Shown here one piece after another: positions 46,028-56,901 of a stretch of DNA of 64,000 bases (within the stretch, counting starts at the first letter, position 1; each line of letters begins with the position of its first letter). The notes under the pieces were generated by a model, which saw only the letters and a list, made by a program, of their open reading frames with translations, ran no database searches and had not been told where the DNA came from. Both the position numbers and the translations under genes were made by a program. Source of the DNA: Dugong dugon (taxonomy: Eukaryota > Chordata > Mammalia > Sirenia > Dugongidae); contig CM057481.1 in the NCBI GenBank assembly GCA_030035585.1, positions 63,001,128-63,065,127 on the forward strand. The letters are read 5' to 3'.

Positions 46028-46378
46028 AGGGGTGTTGGTGGCTCCGTATAGAATTCTCACCTTCCATGCAGGAAACCAAGGTTTAATTCCTGGCCAATGC
46101 ACCTCATGTGCAGCCATCACCTGTCTGTCAGTGGTGGCTTCTGTGTTGTTATGATGCTGATCAGCTTTCAGAAGAACTTCTAGTCTAAGATGGACTAGAA
46201 AGAAAGGCCTGGTGATCTACTTCTGAAAATCAACTAAGGAACAGTCTATGGATCACAATGATCTTCGTCCCAACCTATTATGGAGATGGTGCAGGACGAG
46301 GCATGTTTTCTTCCATTGTGCCTGAGTTCACCAAGAGACTGGGGCTGACTCAACTTCAGTTAACAACATTGACAACAA
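46028..46378 (+). mobile_element. long-form AfroSINE, plus strand
   Basis: A longer SINE variant: 'ggtgttggtggctccgtata', 'ttctcaccttccatgcagga', 'aaggtttaattcctggccaa' (B-box-like), 'gcagccatcacctgtctgtc', 'aaaggcctggtgatctactt', 'tattatggagatggtgcagg' and an end in 'gttaacaacattgacaacaa'. It is about twice the length of ordinary copies and lies directly against the right duplication of the L1-split SINE. Confidence 0.8.
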
Positions 46379-49251
46379 TCCTCTTCATAGGGTTTTAAGA
46401 GGTGAGAATGTATACATTGTTTAAAAAGCCAAATATTTCTAGATAAGTTAATATCATACTAGTTGTCATTGTTTCATTTCTTCTGAAAGCAGAGACTTTC
46501 CTGGGAAATTGTTGCAAAAATTTTAAATGTGCTAATCTTAAACCCCCACAAAAGGTAATCTGTTGATGATATGAACTACCTAAAACTTTGTTTCAGCAAA
46601 ACTAAGAAATAGTCTCCAAATTAAACTCCATTACACAGTCTAAGACTTATTTTTTTAGTTTAATAATTGAGTATATTAATAAATAAATCTGAATATCATT
46701 TATCAAGGGTCCCTCCTAATGCTTCAAGTTATTACTGTAACAAAGCTACTAAACGTGAGAATGCATTTTTTTAAAATTCAGGAATGCATATCTACCCCAC
46801 CTCATAAAAGTTTAATAGTTAAATATTGTGTGTTTTTCATTCAATTACTGTGTAAATGAATTATATATATGAAAATACCTGGTGCTTATTTCCTTATTTA
46901 CATTTATGAGTAGATCTCCATACAGATGGTGTGTTCGCTGGAGCAGAAAGAAGGCATCTGCACTCACCAAAGGGACCATTTGAGGTGGAATTGGAATAAT
47001 GGATGCAGAGTCTGAGAAAGACAATGAATGGAACTTGACCATGCTGGTTAATGACAAATAATACTGGCCACTAATAACACCTTTAATTCCAGGTAGTCAT
47101 TATGGCTGCAAAGCAGTGTATATCTTAGGGCTGAATCTATCTTAGAAATCTTTCCAAGAGTCCATAATCTCCTACACCTTTATTTAAAAAGTGAGAGCAA
47201 GATATGTGATCTCTTGCTTAAGGCTGCATAGGCTTGTTCAGGTTTCCTCACCCCTCATCTCTGTGCCCCTCTAGCCTTGGCAGTGGTAAGTACTTAACTC
47301 TCAGCCTATGGGTTTGTTTAAAATATGGCCTCTAGGATTCATCCTGACCTTTGCCTGGAGAGGAGTGTAATAAGACCCCCCACATCAGGCATTCTTCAGC
47401 TCACCTTTGAGGCTGGCTTGCTGTTACTGTGGGTCTTCTGCTCTTGGATGCTAGTGCTGGGCTGTCCCCTGTGTTCTGGCTATGACCTCAGCTCCCAGAC
47501 ATGAGTCCCAGATACCCAATCCCAGTAGGTCTCCCGGGAGTCAAGGTTGGTGCTGGGGCTGCATCATGTGCTCCACCCATGCCAGATGATTTTAGTTTTG
47601 CTCTGGCCTCTCCTAATCATCCTCATCCCCTGCCTGCATATTCTGCATCACACTGACTCCTTGGTTTTGAATCTGTTTCCTGGAAATACGCTATGCATGG
47701 TTGTCCCAAAAATGATTGTCCCTCATTTGCTGCTCAGTGGCTACTGCATCTTCATTCTGAGTGGCCTACCTGGATTCATCATTGTGAACTTCCTAGGCTT
47801 CCTGCTACCCAGTTAATTTTTGGGTCTTGACACATGCACTGATCAGTGTGCTTTCTACTCCCTAGACCATTTGCAGACAAAGCTGTTGTCTGCTTTTATA
47901 CTCTCATAAGCTTGACCGTATCCTGTCTTCATTGGCTTTACCCTGACTTCCCCCAGCTCCCACCCTTTGGTGTTCCATTCTGCTCCACAAATAGGCATCC
48001 ATTCGTAGCTCTGTCCTCAAGATCACTTTACCTTTCAGGAGCTTGATAAAATCATCATGCTTTGAGAGACTACTCTTCATCCCCTGAGACTTAACTGTGC
48101 CACCACTCCGAGGAAGGTCCCTACACTATTAACTAGAGGGAAAAGGAAAAGCCCACATTTTCCCTCTGCCCCATTGCTTCCCCTTTGTCTCACACAAGAA
48201 AAATTTAACAGAGAATTTCAGAGATCACCTGTCTTTGCTTAATGTAGTTATCCCCAGCATTTTTGTTTGTTTGCTTTCCTTGTCCTTTCCTTGCTCTTCT
48301 TTGTTTAGAGGAATCTGTCCTCTGCTAACCAAGTTTTCTAAGCTCTTTTGCCAACTGATTTCTGCCTTGATTCAGCCCATGGGAGGCTTGTGCTGAGGAG
48401 ACATCTCCCCGTCTCTCTGTTCAGGCAGTCTCTGGCTGTGGCTATTCCTTCCACAAGATATCAGCTCCTGCCAGCCACCCCTCCCTCGAAGATCCCAGTC
48501 CTGTTGTACTAAGCTCTTCCACTGAAATCCTGTGAAATACATGATGACCCCCGCCACCCCACCACGTCTTCTTATGGGCTCCTTATTACCATATTCTCTC
48601 TGCACCTACCACGTGGTGCGGTGGTGGCTCCTGCAGTTGCTCCTCTCTGGGCTGCCTCATTACGCCTTGTTTGGTCTGATGTCATTGATGGTCAGCTACA
48701 TCATCAATTAAGTAGCAGTCTTGGGGATGAATGAAGTCACACAAGCAAATATAATGTATATATCAACTTGGAGATGAAACACAGCCTCAGAAATACTAAC
48801 ATAAAAAAAAAACCTGTATATGTTAGAACTGAAATTTTTTTATTACTACTAGTATTACCATTTCTCTTTTTGAAGATGCAATGCACATAGTTGCAGCAAT
48901 TCTCATAGCATTTAATGTGTTTAAGTTTTATTCTTACTTAGCATTTTTTATTCTGCATCCCCCCCAAAAAATGTAGCTATCTTTTTATGCCATATCTATT
49001 AACAACCAGATGGCAGTATGTTTTCCATAACATACACTGCAAAATATTAAGATAATATGTGAAAAACACTTGGTTCATAATAAGACCTCAAATATTCCAT
49101 TCCTCCTTTGCTTCTTTCTTTCCTTTCCTGTCAGCTTGAGATTGGATTTTGAACCTTCAATGGAGAGTGACTTCATCTCCTGCCTTTCAATAAATGAAAG
49201 TTGTGTTTTTATTATTTCAGACAACCCTAAACGGTTTGATCCACGAGGGTC
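46379..49251. other. unique non-coding sequence
   Basis: About 2.9 kb without a recognised repeat or supported gene. Frames at 47547-47816 (hydrophobic) and 48372-48605 lack start context, splice partners or motifs. 46430-46880 is very AT-rich; 47250-48100 is C/T-rich. Confidence 0.45.
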
Positions 49252-50058
49252 TGTGGTGGGAAGAATTCTGATATTGTCCCCAAGATTCCAGGCCCCTGGT
49301 GGATATATAACTTCTCTAGTTTTTCATCAAAGACTAATCTAGGTGTTGCTGTGAAGGGATTTTGCAAATGTTATTAAGATCACAAATTAGTTGACATTAA
49401 AGTAGGAAAATTTCCCTGGGTGCTTCTGACCTAATCAGGTGAGGCAAAGCTCTTCTTGGAGAAAGATATTTGAAGCATGGAGGGGTGGGCTTAATGAATA
49501 AAAAGTTTTCCATTGCTGGCCTTGAAGATGGAGGGGACGAAATGGCAAGCAATGTGGGTGAGCATAGGCACTGAGTGTGGCTCAGCCGGCAAGCAGAAAG
49601 GAAACAGGGACCCCAGTCCTGTAACTACCAGGATATGAATCTTTTCATGACTATGTAAGCTTCAGATGAGAACGCACGATGGCTGACATACCAATCTTGA
49701 GAGTATGGGGCCCTGAGCAGTGAACCCAGCCAGACATGCCTGTACTTTTGACCAACAGAACTGGGAGCTAATAAGTGGGCTTTGTTGAGTGCTGCAAATG
49801 ATTCGCTCTCGGCTACTAACCTAAAGATTGGTAGTTCAAACCCACCCAGCAGCACCATAGGAGAAAGGCCTGGCAATCTTCTTCCATAAAGATCACAGTT
49901 AAGAAAACCCTTTGAAGCCCATTCTATTATGTAACACATAGGGTCCCCATGATTCAGGATTGACTCATTGACTACAGGTTTGGTTTTTGTTTTTGTTTGT
50001 TTGCTTTTTATTCAGTTTTAAGCCACTAAGTTTGTGGTAATTTGTTATGCAATAGAGA
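49252..50058 (+). repeat. MLT1-like LTR (ERVL-MaLR class), split by a SINE
   Basis: Ordered blocks are TGTGGTGGGAAGAATTC, 'gggattttgcaaatgttatt', 'attgctggccttgaagatgg', 'caagcagaaaggaaacaggg', 'aactgggagctaataagtgg' and, after the SINE, 'agccactaagtttgtggtaa' with 'tttgttatgcaatagagac'. This order is typical of MLT1 LTRs. The SINE occupies about 49788-49995. Confidence 0.75.
49788..49995 (+). mobile_element. AfroSINE inside the MLT1-like LTR
   Basis: 'gattcgctctcggctactaa', 'cctaaagattggtagttcaa', 'acccacccagcagcaccata', 'ggagaaaggcctggcaatct' and tail 'gggtccccatgattcaggat'. The MLT1 text continues on both sides, so the SINE is the later event. Confidence 0.8.
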
Positions 50059-51114
50059 CTTTTTTTCTTTCTTTCTTCTTCTTCTTGCAGATGAGGAAAC
50101 TGAAGCCAGGAGAACTGAAGTGGTACATCTTCTGGTCTCTTAGTATGACTCCCATGGAGCATCCTGCCAAGTCCCCTGGAAGCGGAAATAAGATGTCTGC
50201 ACGGGAGTCTGTCAAATGACATTTCTGTTTAAAGAACATAAAATACCTTGTTTTCCACCAGATAAGCCAGATAAACGTTCTCATCTCCATTGCAAAATCC
50301 ATTAAGGTACAGGGCTGGTGGCTCTCAGGGGATCTGTAAAGAGGAAGAGCCCCCTTCACACTTCCTTTTCTTTATGTCCAGTCCAAAAATAGGTGTGAGT
50401 GGTGTGGCTACACAAACCCTGTCCTTGGCCCTGCACCAACACATGGCGGCTGTTGGCCCAGGATACTGTTGCAGAGAATTCCGCAGCTGCTCTCCCAGGA
50501 GGGGCACCTGCTATGCAGTCTGAAAGACAGATGGCTCCGCAGTGGAGATGGAGCTGTTTCTTTGGTCTCACTCCTGACTCCTGGGTCTCCATCTGTCCGT
50601 CCTTCCAAACTCCCCCTTCTGAATTTGGCTTCTGATGAGAAGGTAAAGAGAGAAATTGGGCTTGGGGGTGATTGTGCCCTTCTCCAATCATTGATTCCTG
50701 GTCCCATAGCACCCAAGTCTGCCTCACTATCTGCCCACAAGAAATAAAAAATTACAGGTGGTAATTCATACGCAAAATCTGACTCTGCTGCTAGGCCTGC
50801 CTATCTTCCACCGGTCAGTTCAGCATAGATTCAGAAGACTACCTCGTGAGATTTAGAGCCACTAGGACCATCACCTCTGATTGTGCTAAACTGAATAGAC
50901 AGTTCTTGACTAAATGGAAACTCATACTTCCATATTTAGTTTAGATCAAAGTCTTTCCAGGCATCCATTACAGTTACAGTCAGTGTATTTAGGTCCTTCA
51001 GAAGATGAAAGAGCAGGGAGAAAGGCATAATTTCTACTCTCAAATAGTTTATAGAGAAGAAAATATAGGCTAAAGTTAAGTGACATAGTTTGAGCTATAT
51101 AGACAAAATTTGCT
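50059..51114. other. unique non-coding sequence
   Basis: About 1.05 kb. Overlapping open frames exist in all directions between 50290 and 50750, but none shows a domain, and the region has no supported exon. 50062-50090 is a T/C tract ending in CAG. Confidence 0.45.
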
Positions 51115-51128
51115 ATATAATGCCCCAA

Positions 51129-51295
51129 AACCAAAAAACCAAACCCATTGCCATCGAGTCGATTCTAACTCATAGCAACTCTATGGGACAGAATAGAAAA
51201 GCCCCATAGTGTTTCCAAGGACCTCCTGGCAGATTCAAACTGCCATCCTTTTGGTTAGCAACCAAACTCTTAACCACTGTGCCACCAGGTTTTCC
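51129..51295 (-). mobile_element. AfroSINE, minus strand, with exact target duplication
   Basis: Reversed SINE: tail side 'cccattgccatcgagtcgat', middle 'cctcctggcagattcaaact', head side 'aaccactgtgccaccaggtt'. Exact 14-bp duplications ATATAATGCCCCAA lie at 51115-51128 and 51296-51309. It is well preserved and so relatively recent. Confidence 0.95.
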
Positions 51296-51309
51296 ATATA
51301 ATGCCCCAA

Positions 51310-52545
51310 GTCAGAAAATCACTGTGGGTTGAAGTCGATTGGGCATTTTTGTGGAAGGCATGAAACTTGAAATGTATCTTGAAAAATTAATATTTATTTC
51401 TAAAAGACTATCTTATTTCAGATAGATATATAGATGGATACATCCATTGAAGAAAATTTGAAAGAAACAAAAAGATTTGAGAAACATTTCCAATATTCCC
51501 CCAGGCCTTAAATACCAATGGATAAAACCAGAACAAGCTTGCAAAACTTTTATTTAGCCCATTCTCTTAGTTTATTTCTTGTCTCTCAATTAGAAGTTAT
51601 AGTACAGTTATTACTAAAACAGTTTTGGGGCATCATAAAAGTTAAGCACAACACAGAAAAAGAAAAAAATAGTTCATTATAATCCTCCCAATGCCTAGTA
51701 AAACTTTATTTTTATTATTTGACTTCTGTTAATTGATTTTATTCTTCTTAGCTTCCTCATTGCCATGATAAAAAGAGAAAAACATTGATTTATGTATCTT
51801 CTATCTTCTGAAGACAAACTTTCTGATTTATCAGGCTTTTCCTGTTATTGAATTCAAATAGGAGTGCATTTGGAGAATACAGGGCAATGGAATAGACATT
51901 GCATTTAAATTCAGTTTTTGAAACACATAGACGTGTTGCTCAAATGGGAGAGGGCATAACACTAAATTACCTTAGTTCCTTGCAAAATAGTCCTTACTAT
52001 ATTATAATGCAGTCTGTGTTCCTTGCAATCTAATGCTCTGACTTAGTCTAGCAAAAGAACATAAAAAAAAATTCTATTAGACTGTCAGTGAGCATGTCCG
52101 TTAAACAACCTCCTTCCAATATGAGGTGTCTCAGGTGAGACTTCAGCAGGTACTGGATTGCATCTGTTCCTATCTAAATTCTCTAGCAATTGCCTGCAGC
52201 ACAGAGATTCTTTGTGGATCATTAACATAAGAGAGTCTTATGTTTTAGACACCAGTCATGCATGAGAAGAGCTTCCATTCTGACGTGCAAGCTTAAAATT
52301 CAGGTAGAGAACTAGTGGGCTACAGGATTATCTGTAGGTTAGGCCGAAAAGTAAAAGCTCTATGCATTTCAGGTGAAAGTGGTCTCTTCCATGTTATCAG
52401 AAACAGAAATCTGGACTGTCAATACCTAAATGAAGGTGCTAATCAACTTTTCCTTGTTGATTTATTTCCATACTTTACTTACTTGGAATAAAATTGCATC
52501 TTGGTGGATAACAAGAATGAGTAATTTACAAAATTCATTGCTAAG
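51310..52545. other. unique non-coding sequence
   Basis: AT-rich, about 1.2 kb, no recognised repeat or gene. Confidence 0.45.
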
Positions 52546-52550
52546 CAGTT

Positions 52551-53071
52551 TGTCTTAGTTATCTAGTGCTGCTATAACAGAAATACCACAAGTGAATGGC
52601 TTTAACAAACAAATTTATCCTCTCACAGTCTAAGAGGGTAGAAGTTGAATTCAGGGCACCAGCTCCAGGGGAAGGCTCTCTCTCTATGTCAGCTCTGGAG
52701 GAAGATCCTTGTCATCAATCTTCCCCTGGTCTAGGAGCTTCTCAAGTGCAGAGACCTCAGGTCCAAAGGACGTGCTCTGCTCCCTGGCACTGCTTTCTTG
52801 GTGGGATGAGATCCCCCTATTTCTCTGCTTGCTTCTCTCTTTTATATCTCAGAAGAGATTAACTTAAGGCACAACTGAATCTTGCAGATCGAGTCCTGAC
52901 TCATTAACATAACTGCCTCTAATTCCACCTCATTAACATCATAAAGGTAAGATTTACAACACATAGGAAAATCCCATCAGATGACAAAATGATGGACAAT
53001 CACACAATACCGGGAATCATGGTCTAGCCATGTTGACACGTATTTTGGGGGACACAATTCAATCCATGACA
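52551..53071 (-). repeat. solo LTR, family B, minus strand
   Basis: 521 bp, reverse complement of the family seen at 43362: TGTCTTAG...CATGACA ends, exact 5-bp duplications CAGTT (52546-52550 and 53072-53076). The LTR itself carries 'gcactgctttcttggtggga' and 'tttatatctcagaagaga'. No internal sequence is attached. Confidence 0.93.
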
Positions 53072-53130
53072 CAGTTTAATCAATTGACCTGGGCGTGATT
53101 ATGCATCATTGCCCATTTAAGTGTTGTAAT

Positions 53131-53256
53131 ATGTCCCGATGGGCTCGAATATAGCAAGGATTGTGAGGATGGTGCAGGACTGAGCAATGTTTCGCTCTGT
53201 GGTACATAGGGTTGCTATGAGTCGGAACTGACTGGACAGTGCCTAAGAGCAACAAG
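53131..53256 (+). mobile_element. RTE/BovB LINE 3' tail
   Basis: 'gggctcgaatatagcaagga', 'ttgtgaggatggtgcaggac' and 'gctatgagtcggaactgact' then 'gtgcctaagagcaac' match the last 125 bp of the RTE LINE at 10460-10584. Confidence 0.85.
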
Positions 53257-53610
53257 GGTAACAAAGTATGTCTACCTTGAACATTCTAATTTTCATATTT
53301 TTGGGGCTGAGCAGCTTAACTTAACTACAGTTTACCTGCATTGGCTTTAAATTTTAAAGTATTAGTTATCATTCCTAGTATGTTCCTCTGAAAGGGAGAA
53401 TGAAGCTGTGGCTTTTCTAAACGGTTGTTTATTCTTCCCTTCAGTCTCGGAGCAAAGAGAATGAGATAGGGGCACGCATTTCTCTCTGGCTGTGTTGCTG
53501 CAGGAAAAGTCTCAGCCACATCTCCAACTCCCTGGCAGAGACGCTGTAGGAGGGTCACTCCTCCTTCAGCCACTGGCCCCCAAAACTGCTCCCTTGGGGT
53601 GGCTTCTTTA

Positions 53611-54556
53611 TTTATTTATTTATTTTTTTACACCATTTCAAAACTTTTTACTTACACATTTAAGTGACATTGACTATGCTCTTCCAATTGTGCTGCCATT
53701 CTCGCCCAAGATGAAGGCTTACAGGACAAAATAGCCTCCCATTTAACAGTTACTACAAATGTTGCCCTATAACAGTGGTCAACAATCTCACAACACATCA
53801 ACAGTATCCTTACTCAACTTGTGTTCCTTATCATCAGCTTCCTACTCCCCCTCTGCCTTCTGGCCCTCGTCACCGGACTCCTTTAACTCGTTAATCTCAT
53901 TTAGTTTTACCGGGCTGTCCACTCCCAGGCTGAACATCGAACCTCGAAGGTAACTTCACCTCTGCGCTGAAAGGGTGTCTGGGGGCCACACTCCTGAGGT
54001 TTCTCCAGTATCCTTTAGGCCAGTAAATCTGGTCTTTTTTTTTTTTTTTTTGTGGGGGGAGTTAGAATTATGCTGTACATCCTTCTCCAGCTCTGTCCAG
54101 AACCCTCTGTTGTGATCCTGGTCAGAGCAGTCAGCGGTGGTAGCCGGGCACCATCAAGCTGTACTGGACTCAGTCCGGTGGAGGTCTTGGTAGCTTTGGT
54201 CAATTAGTCCTTTGGACTAATCTTTTCGTTGTATCCTGTTCTCTTCATTCTCCCTTGCTCCCGAAGGGATGAGATCAGTGGAGTATCTTAGATGGCCGCT
54301 CACAGGCTTTTAAGACCCCAGACACTACTCACCAAGGTAGAATGTAGAGCATTATCTTTATAAGTAGTGTCATGCCAATTGAGCTAGATGTTCCCCGAGA
54401 CCATGGTCCCCAGAGCCCTCCGTCCAACAACTCAGTCCCTCGGGGAGTTTGGATGTGTCCATAGGGCCTCCATGACCTTTCCTTGTGCAGGTTGTGTTAG
54501 TTTCCCTTGTACTGTGTACTATCTCACCTCTCACCCAAGGTACCACTTATCTATTG
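53611..54556 (-). mobile_element. young 5'-truncated L1 (3' UTR only), minus strand
   Basis: It begins with a (TTTA)n/T run and 'acaccatttcaaaacttttt', then runs collinear and nearly identical with 16898-17820. It is truncated at 'accacttatctatt'. Exact 15-bp duplications (GGGGTGGCTTCTTTA) lie at 53596-53610 and 54557-54571. The high identity to the full-length L1's UTR marks the same subfamily and a recent insertion. Confidence 0.95.
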
Positions 54557-54771
54557 GGGGTGGCTTCTTTAAAGATTTTGTTCTTTTTTTCCCTTAGTTA
54601 TTTGTAATTCTGAGAAATGAATTTATGGACAGACATCAGGGCTGTAGATCCTAACTGTTCCACTCTTCACTCAGGTGGCCATTACTGGTTGATCTGCCTC
54701 TGGGTAATTGTTACCCTTCTTCCTGTAGTCTGGGACTCCTGCCTCGTCGATGTTCCTACAAAGAGATAGTC

Positions 54772-56392
54772 TTTTTTTTTTTCTCTTTGAGAAGCTGCAA
54801 TGTTTAACTTTATTGTGTACATGTAGAAAAGGCCTATCATTAGGGTGATCTTGAAATTTATGAAAAGCATCTGACAAAACTATTTTCAAAAATAAAATCA
54901 TTATTTAAAATTTAAAAAAGTGAAAAAGATGCATCACTGTATACTAAAGCTAAATAAAAAAAATTAGTATAATTTTTTAATATTAAAAACTAACATGGGC
55001 AGAATAATTATGCTTAGAACATATTCGCTACTCTTCTTCAGGCACTAAAGTCCTAGTGATCACAGGATAAATTCTGCTAAATGGAGGATATCCTCAGTTC
55101 TATTTCTCTTATTTAAAATGGGCAGAAAATATTAGCCAGATATGTTCTTGGGCACTATTTTTACCTCCATTTAGGTTAGCTTCTAAAAAAGTATTTAGAA
55201 TATGAAACATATCAAAATCTTTGGAATGTAATCAAATGTGGATGCCAAAAAAAAAAAAAAAAAAAATCAGTGGCCTTCCCTATTTGATTTTATTCCACTA
55301 TAGAATATAAATTTATCAGTTAAAAATGTTGGGATATTCCAAAGTACAATTACAGAATTTGAAAAATAATTGTTGCATGTGGTTCGAGGGTTTTTATTTG
55401 ATTTGCCTGAGCCCTTGCTTTGGAAGGGATGCGTTTCTTGCCTTCCTCCTTGTACACTTTTTCTCAAAAATTACAGTTCACTAAAGTTGTAAAATCTGAA
55501 GGTGATTTTGTTTTTGACATATCAGGTATTGAAAATTTTGAATACAAGATTTCTACCTGACTTAGAACAAAATGCAATCAAACTTTAAAGGGCTCATTTA
55601 CCAAAAAAAAAAAAAAGAAAAAAGAAAAAGAATTTAATACCATTGAAGAACCCTCAGGTTGATTTACAATGAAGTATTTGAAAGGCACATGCGTTTCTAA
55701 AATCTGATTGATGATAGCCTCAAAGAGAAAGTGGATGCTATCATGCTAAGGTACTTTTGTTGCGTTCAAAATCAGCTTTTTCTCAAAAATTTTTGTAGAC
55801 AGTTATTCAGACATACTCACTCTTTGTTCCTTTCTCCGTTTCTCTCTCTCTCCACACACACATCCAAACTAATTGCAGGATTTTACCAATCAAAATAGAA
55901 GCCGCATTGCTTAATACTGCAATTTATTTGGATGCAACTATAAATTATGCAGCCACTACAACCAATTCTCAATATATTTCTGCACCATAGTTTCATTAAT
56001 TTAGTAAAATATTGTTTTCACAATGTAACTCTAGTCTACCGAAATCTGTAATACCACAATGAAACCAAATAATCGTACCTTCAATGTTTAACTTTCTAAC
56101 TAAATTTAGAATAGCATTCAGAACAGTGTCAGATGTTTCAACTTTGACAGGATGAACTCCTGCAAGTTTTACTTTGATTTCTTGAATTGGAGGAAAACAG
56201 TCAAACCATGATTGCAATTTATTACACCGATTTCCTGTTGGAAGCATCTGATTACAATGATATAAAACTGTTATTGTTTGCAAAGTTCTCCTGAGATGCC
56301 ATCCCATTTCTTACACGCACAAAATTCTTATAAGAGAAAAATTAACAAGATTGTTTTAGAACAATCCCTGTGATGAAAATGAAAACTTCTTT
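54772..56392 (-). pseudogene. possible old processed pseudogene (retrocopy), unidentified
   Basis: On the minus strand an AATAAA (54809-54814) stands about 27 bases before an A run (54772-54782), like the 3' end of a reverse-transcribed mRNA. Upstream, 55996-56307 is an open stretch with protein-like composition (IQEIKVKLAGVHPVKVETSD, then VLNAILNLVRKLN), then a stop and about 1.2 kb of UTR-like sequence. Two minus-strand SINEs (56411-56892) interrupt the sequence further upstream; another open stretch lies at 57440-57856. I cannot name a parent gene, and no flanking duplication was found. It could equally be unique DNA with a chance A run. Confidence 0.25.
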
Positions 56393-56410
56393 GCACAGTG
56401 ATATGAAAAT

Positions 56411-56628
56411 TAAAAAAAAAAAAAATTAAAACCCACTGCGTCAAGTGGATTCCGACTAGCATCGAACCTATAGGACACAGCAGAGCTCCCCCATCAGGTT
56501 TCCAAGGCTGTGAATCTTTATGGAAGCTGACCTCCACATCTTTTTCCTGTGGAGCGGCTGGTGGGCTCGAAACACTGACCTTTCGTTTAGCAGCCCAGCG
56601 CTTTAACCACTGCAGGACTAGAGCTCCT
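56411..56628 (-). mobile_element. AfroSINE, minus strand, with exact target duplication
   Basis: Reversed SINE: A-rich left edge, 'gcgtcaagtggattccgact', 'gtttccaaggctgtgaatct', 'gcggctggtgggctcgaaac' and head 'ctttaaccactgcaggacta'. Exact 12-bp duplications TGATATGAAAAT at 56399-56410 and 56629-56640. Confidence 0.95.
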
Positions 56629-56678
56629 TGATATGAAAATACACCTTCTGAGATGGTAAAATCATTATATTTGGGCAC

Positions 56679-56892
56679 CAAAAAACAACCAAATTCGTTA
56701 CCATCGAGTCCATTCCAACTCATAGCGACCCTATAGGACAGAGCAGAATTGTCCCATATGGTTTCCAAGGCTGTAATCTTGAAGGAAGCAGACTAACACA
56801 TCTTTCTCCAGCAGAGCGGCTGGTGGGTTGGAACTGTGGACTTTTTGGTTAGCAGACGGGTGCTTCACCATTGCGCCACCAGGGTTCCTTTT
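56679..56892 (-). mobile_element. AfroSINE, minus strand
   Basis: Reversed SINE: 'cgttaccatcgagtccattc', 'caactcatagcgaccctata', 'gcagagcggctggtgggttg', 'cattgcgccaccagggttcc'. The flanks repeat TTTGGGCAC (56670-56678 and 56893-56901). It lies 40 bp from the previous SINE in the same orientation but in a different target, so they are separate insertions. Confidence 0.92.
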
Positions 56893-56901
56893 TTTGGGCA
56901 C

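Noticed and set aside
47547..48046. Two plus-strand frames resembling membrane or receptor segments
   Set aside because: Hydrophobic from C/T-rich DNA only. No family motif, no splice-site pairing and no upstream coding signal.
50290..50747. Cluster of overlapping 60-123-codon frames on both strands as an exon
   Set aside because: Frames exist on both strands in a moderately GC-rich segment with few stops; no domain or clear splice sites.
55247..55266. 20-bp A run as a plus-strand retrotransposon tail
   Set aside because: Upstream plus-strand text matches no SINE or LINE here and no flanking duplication is visible.
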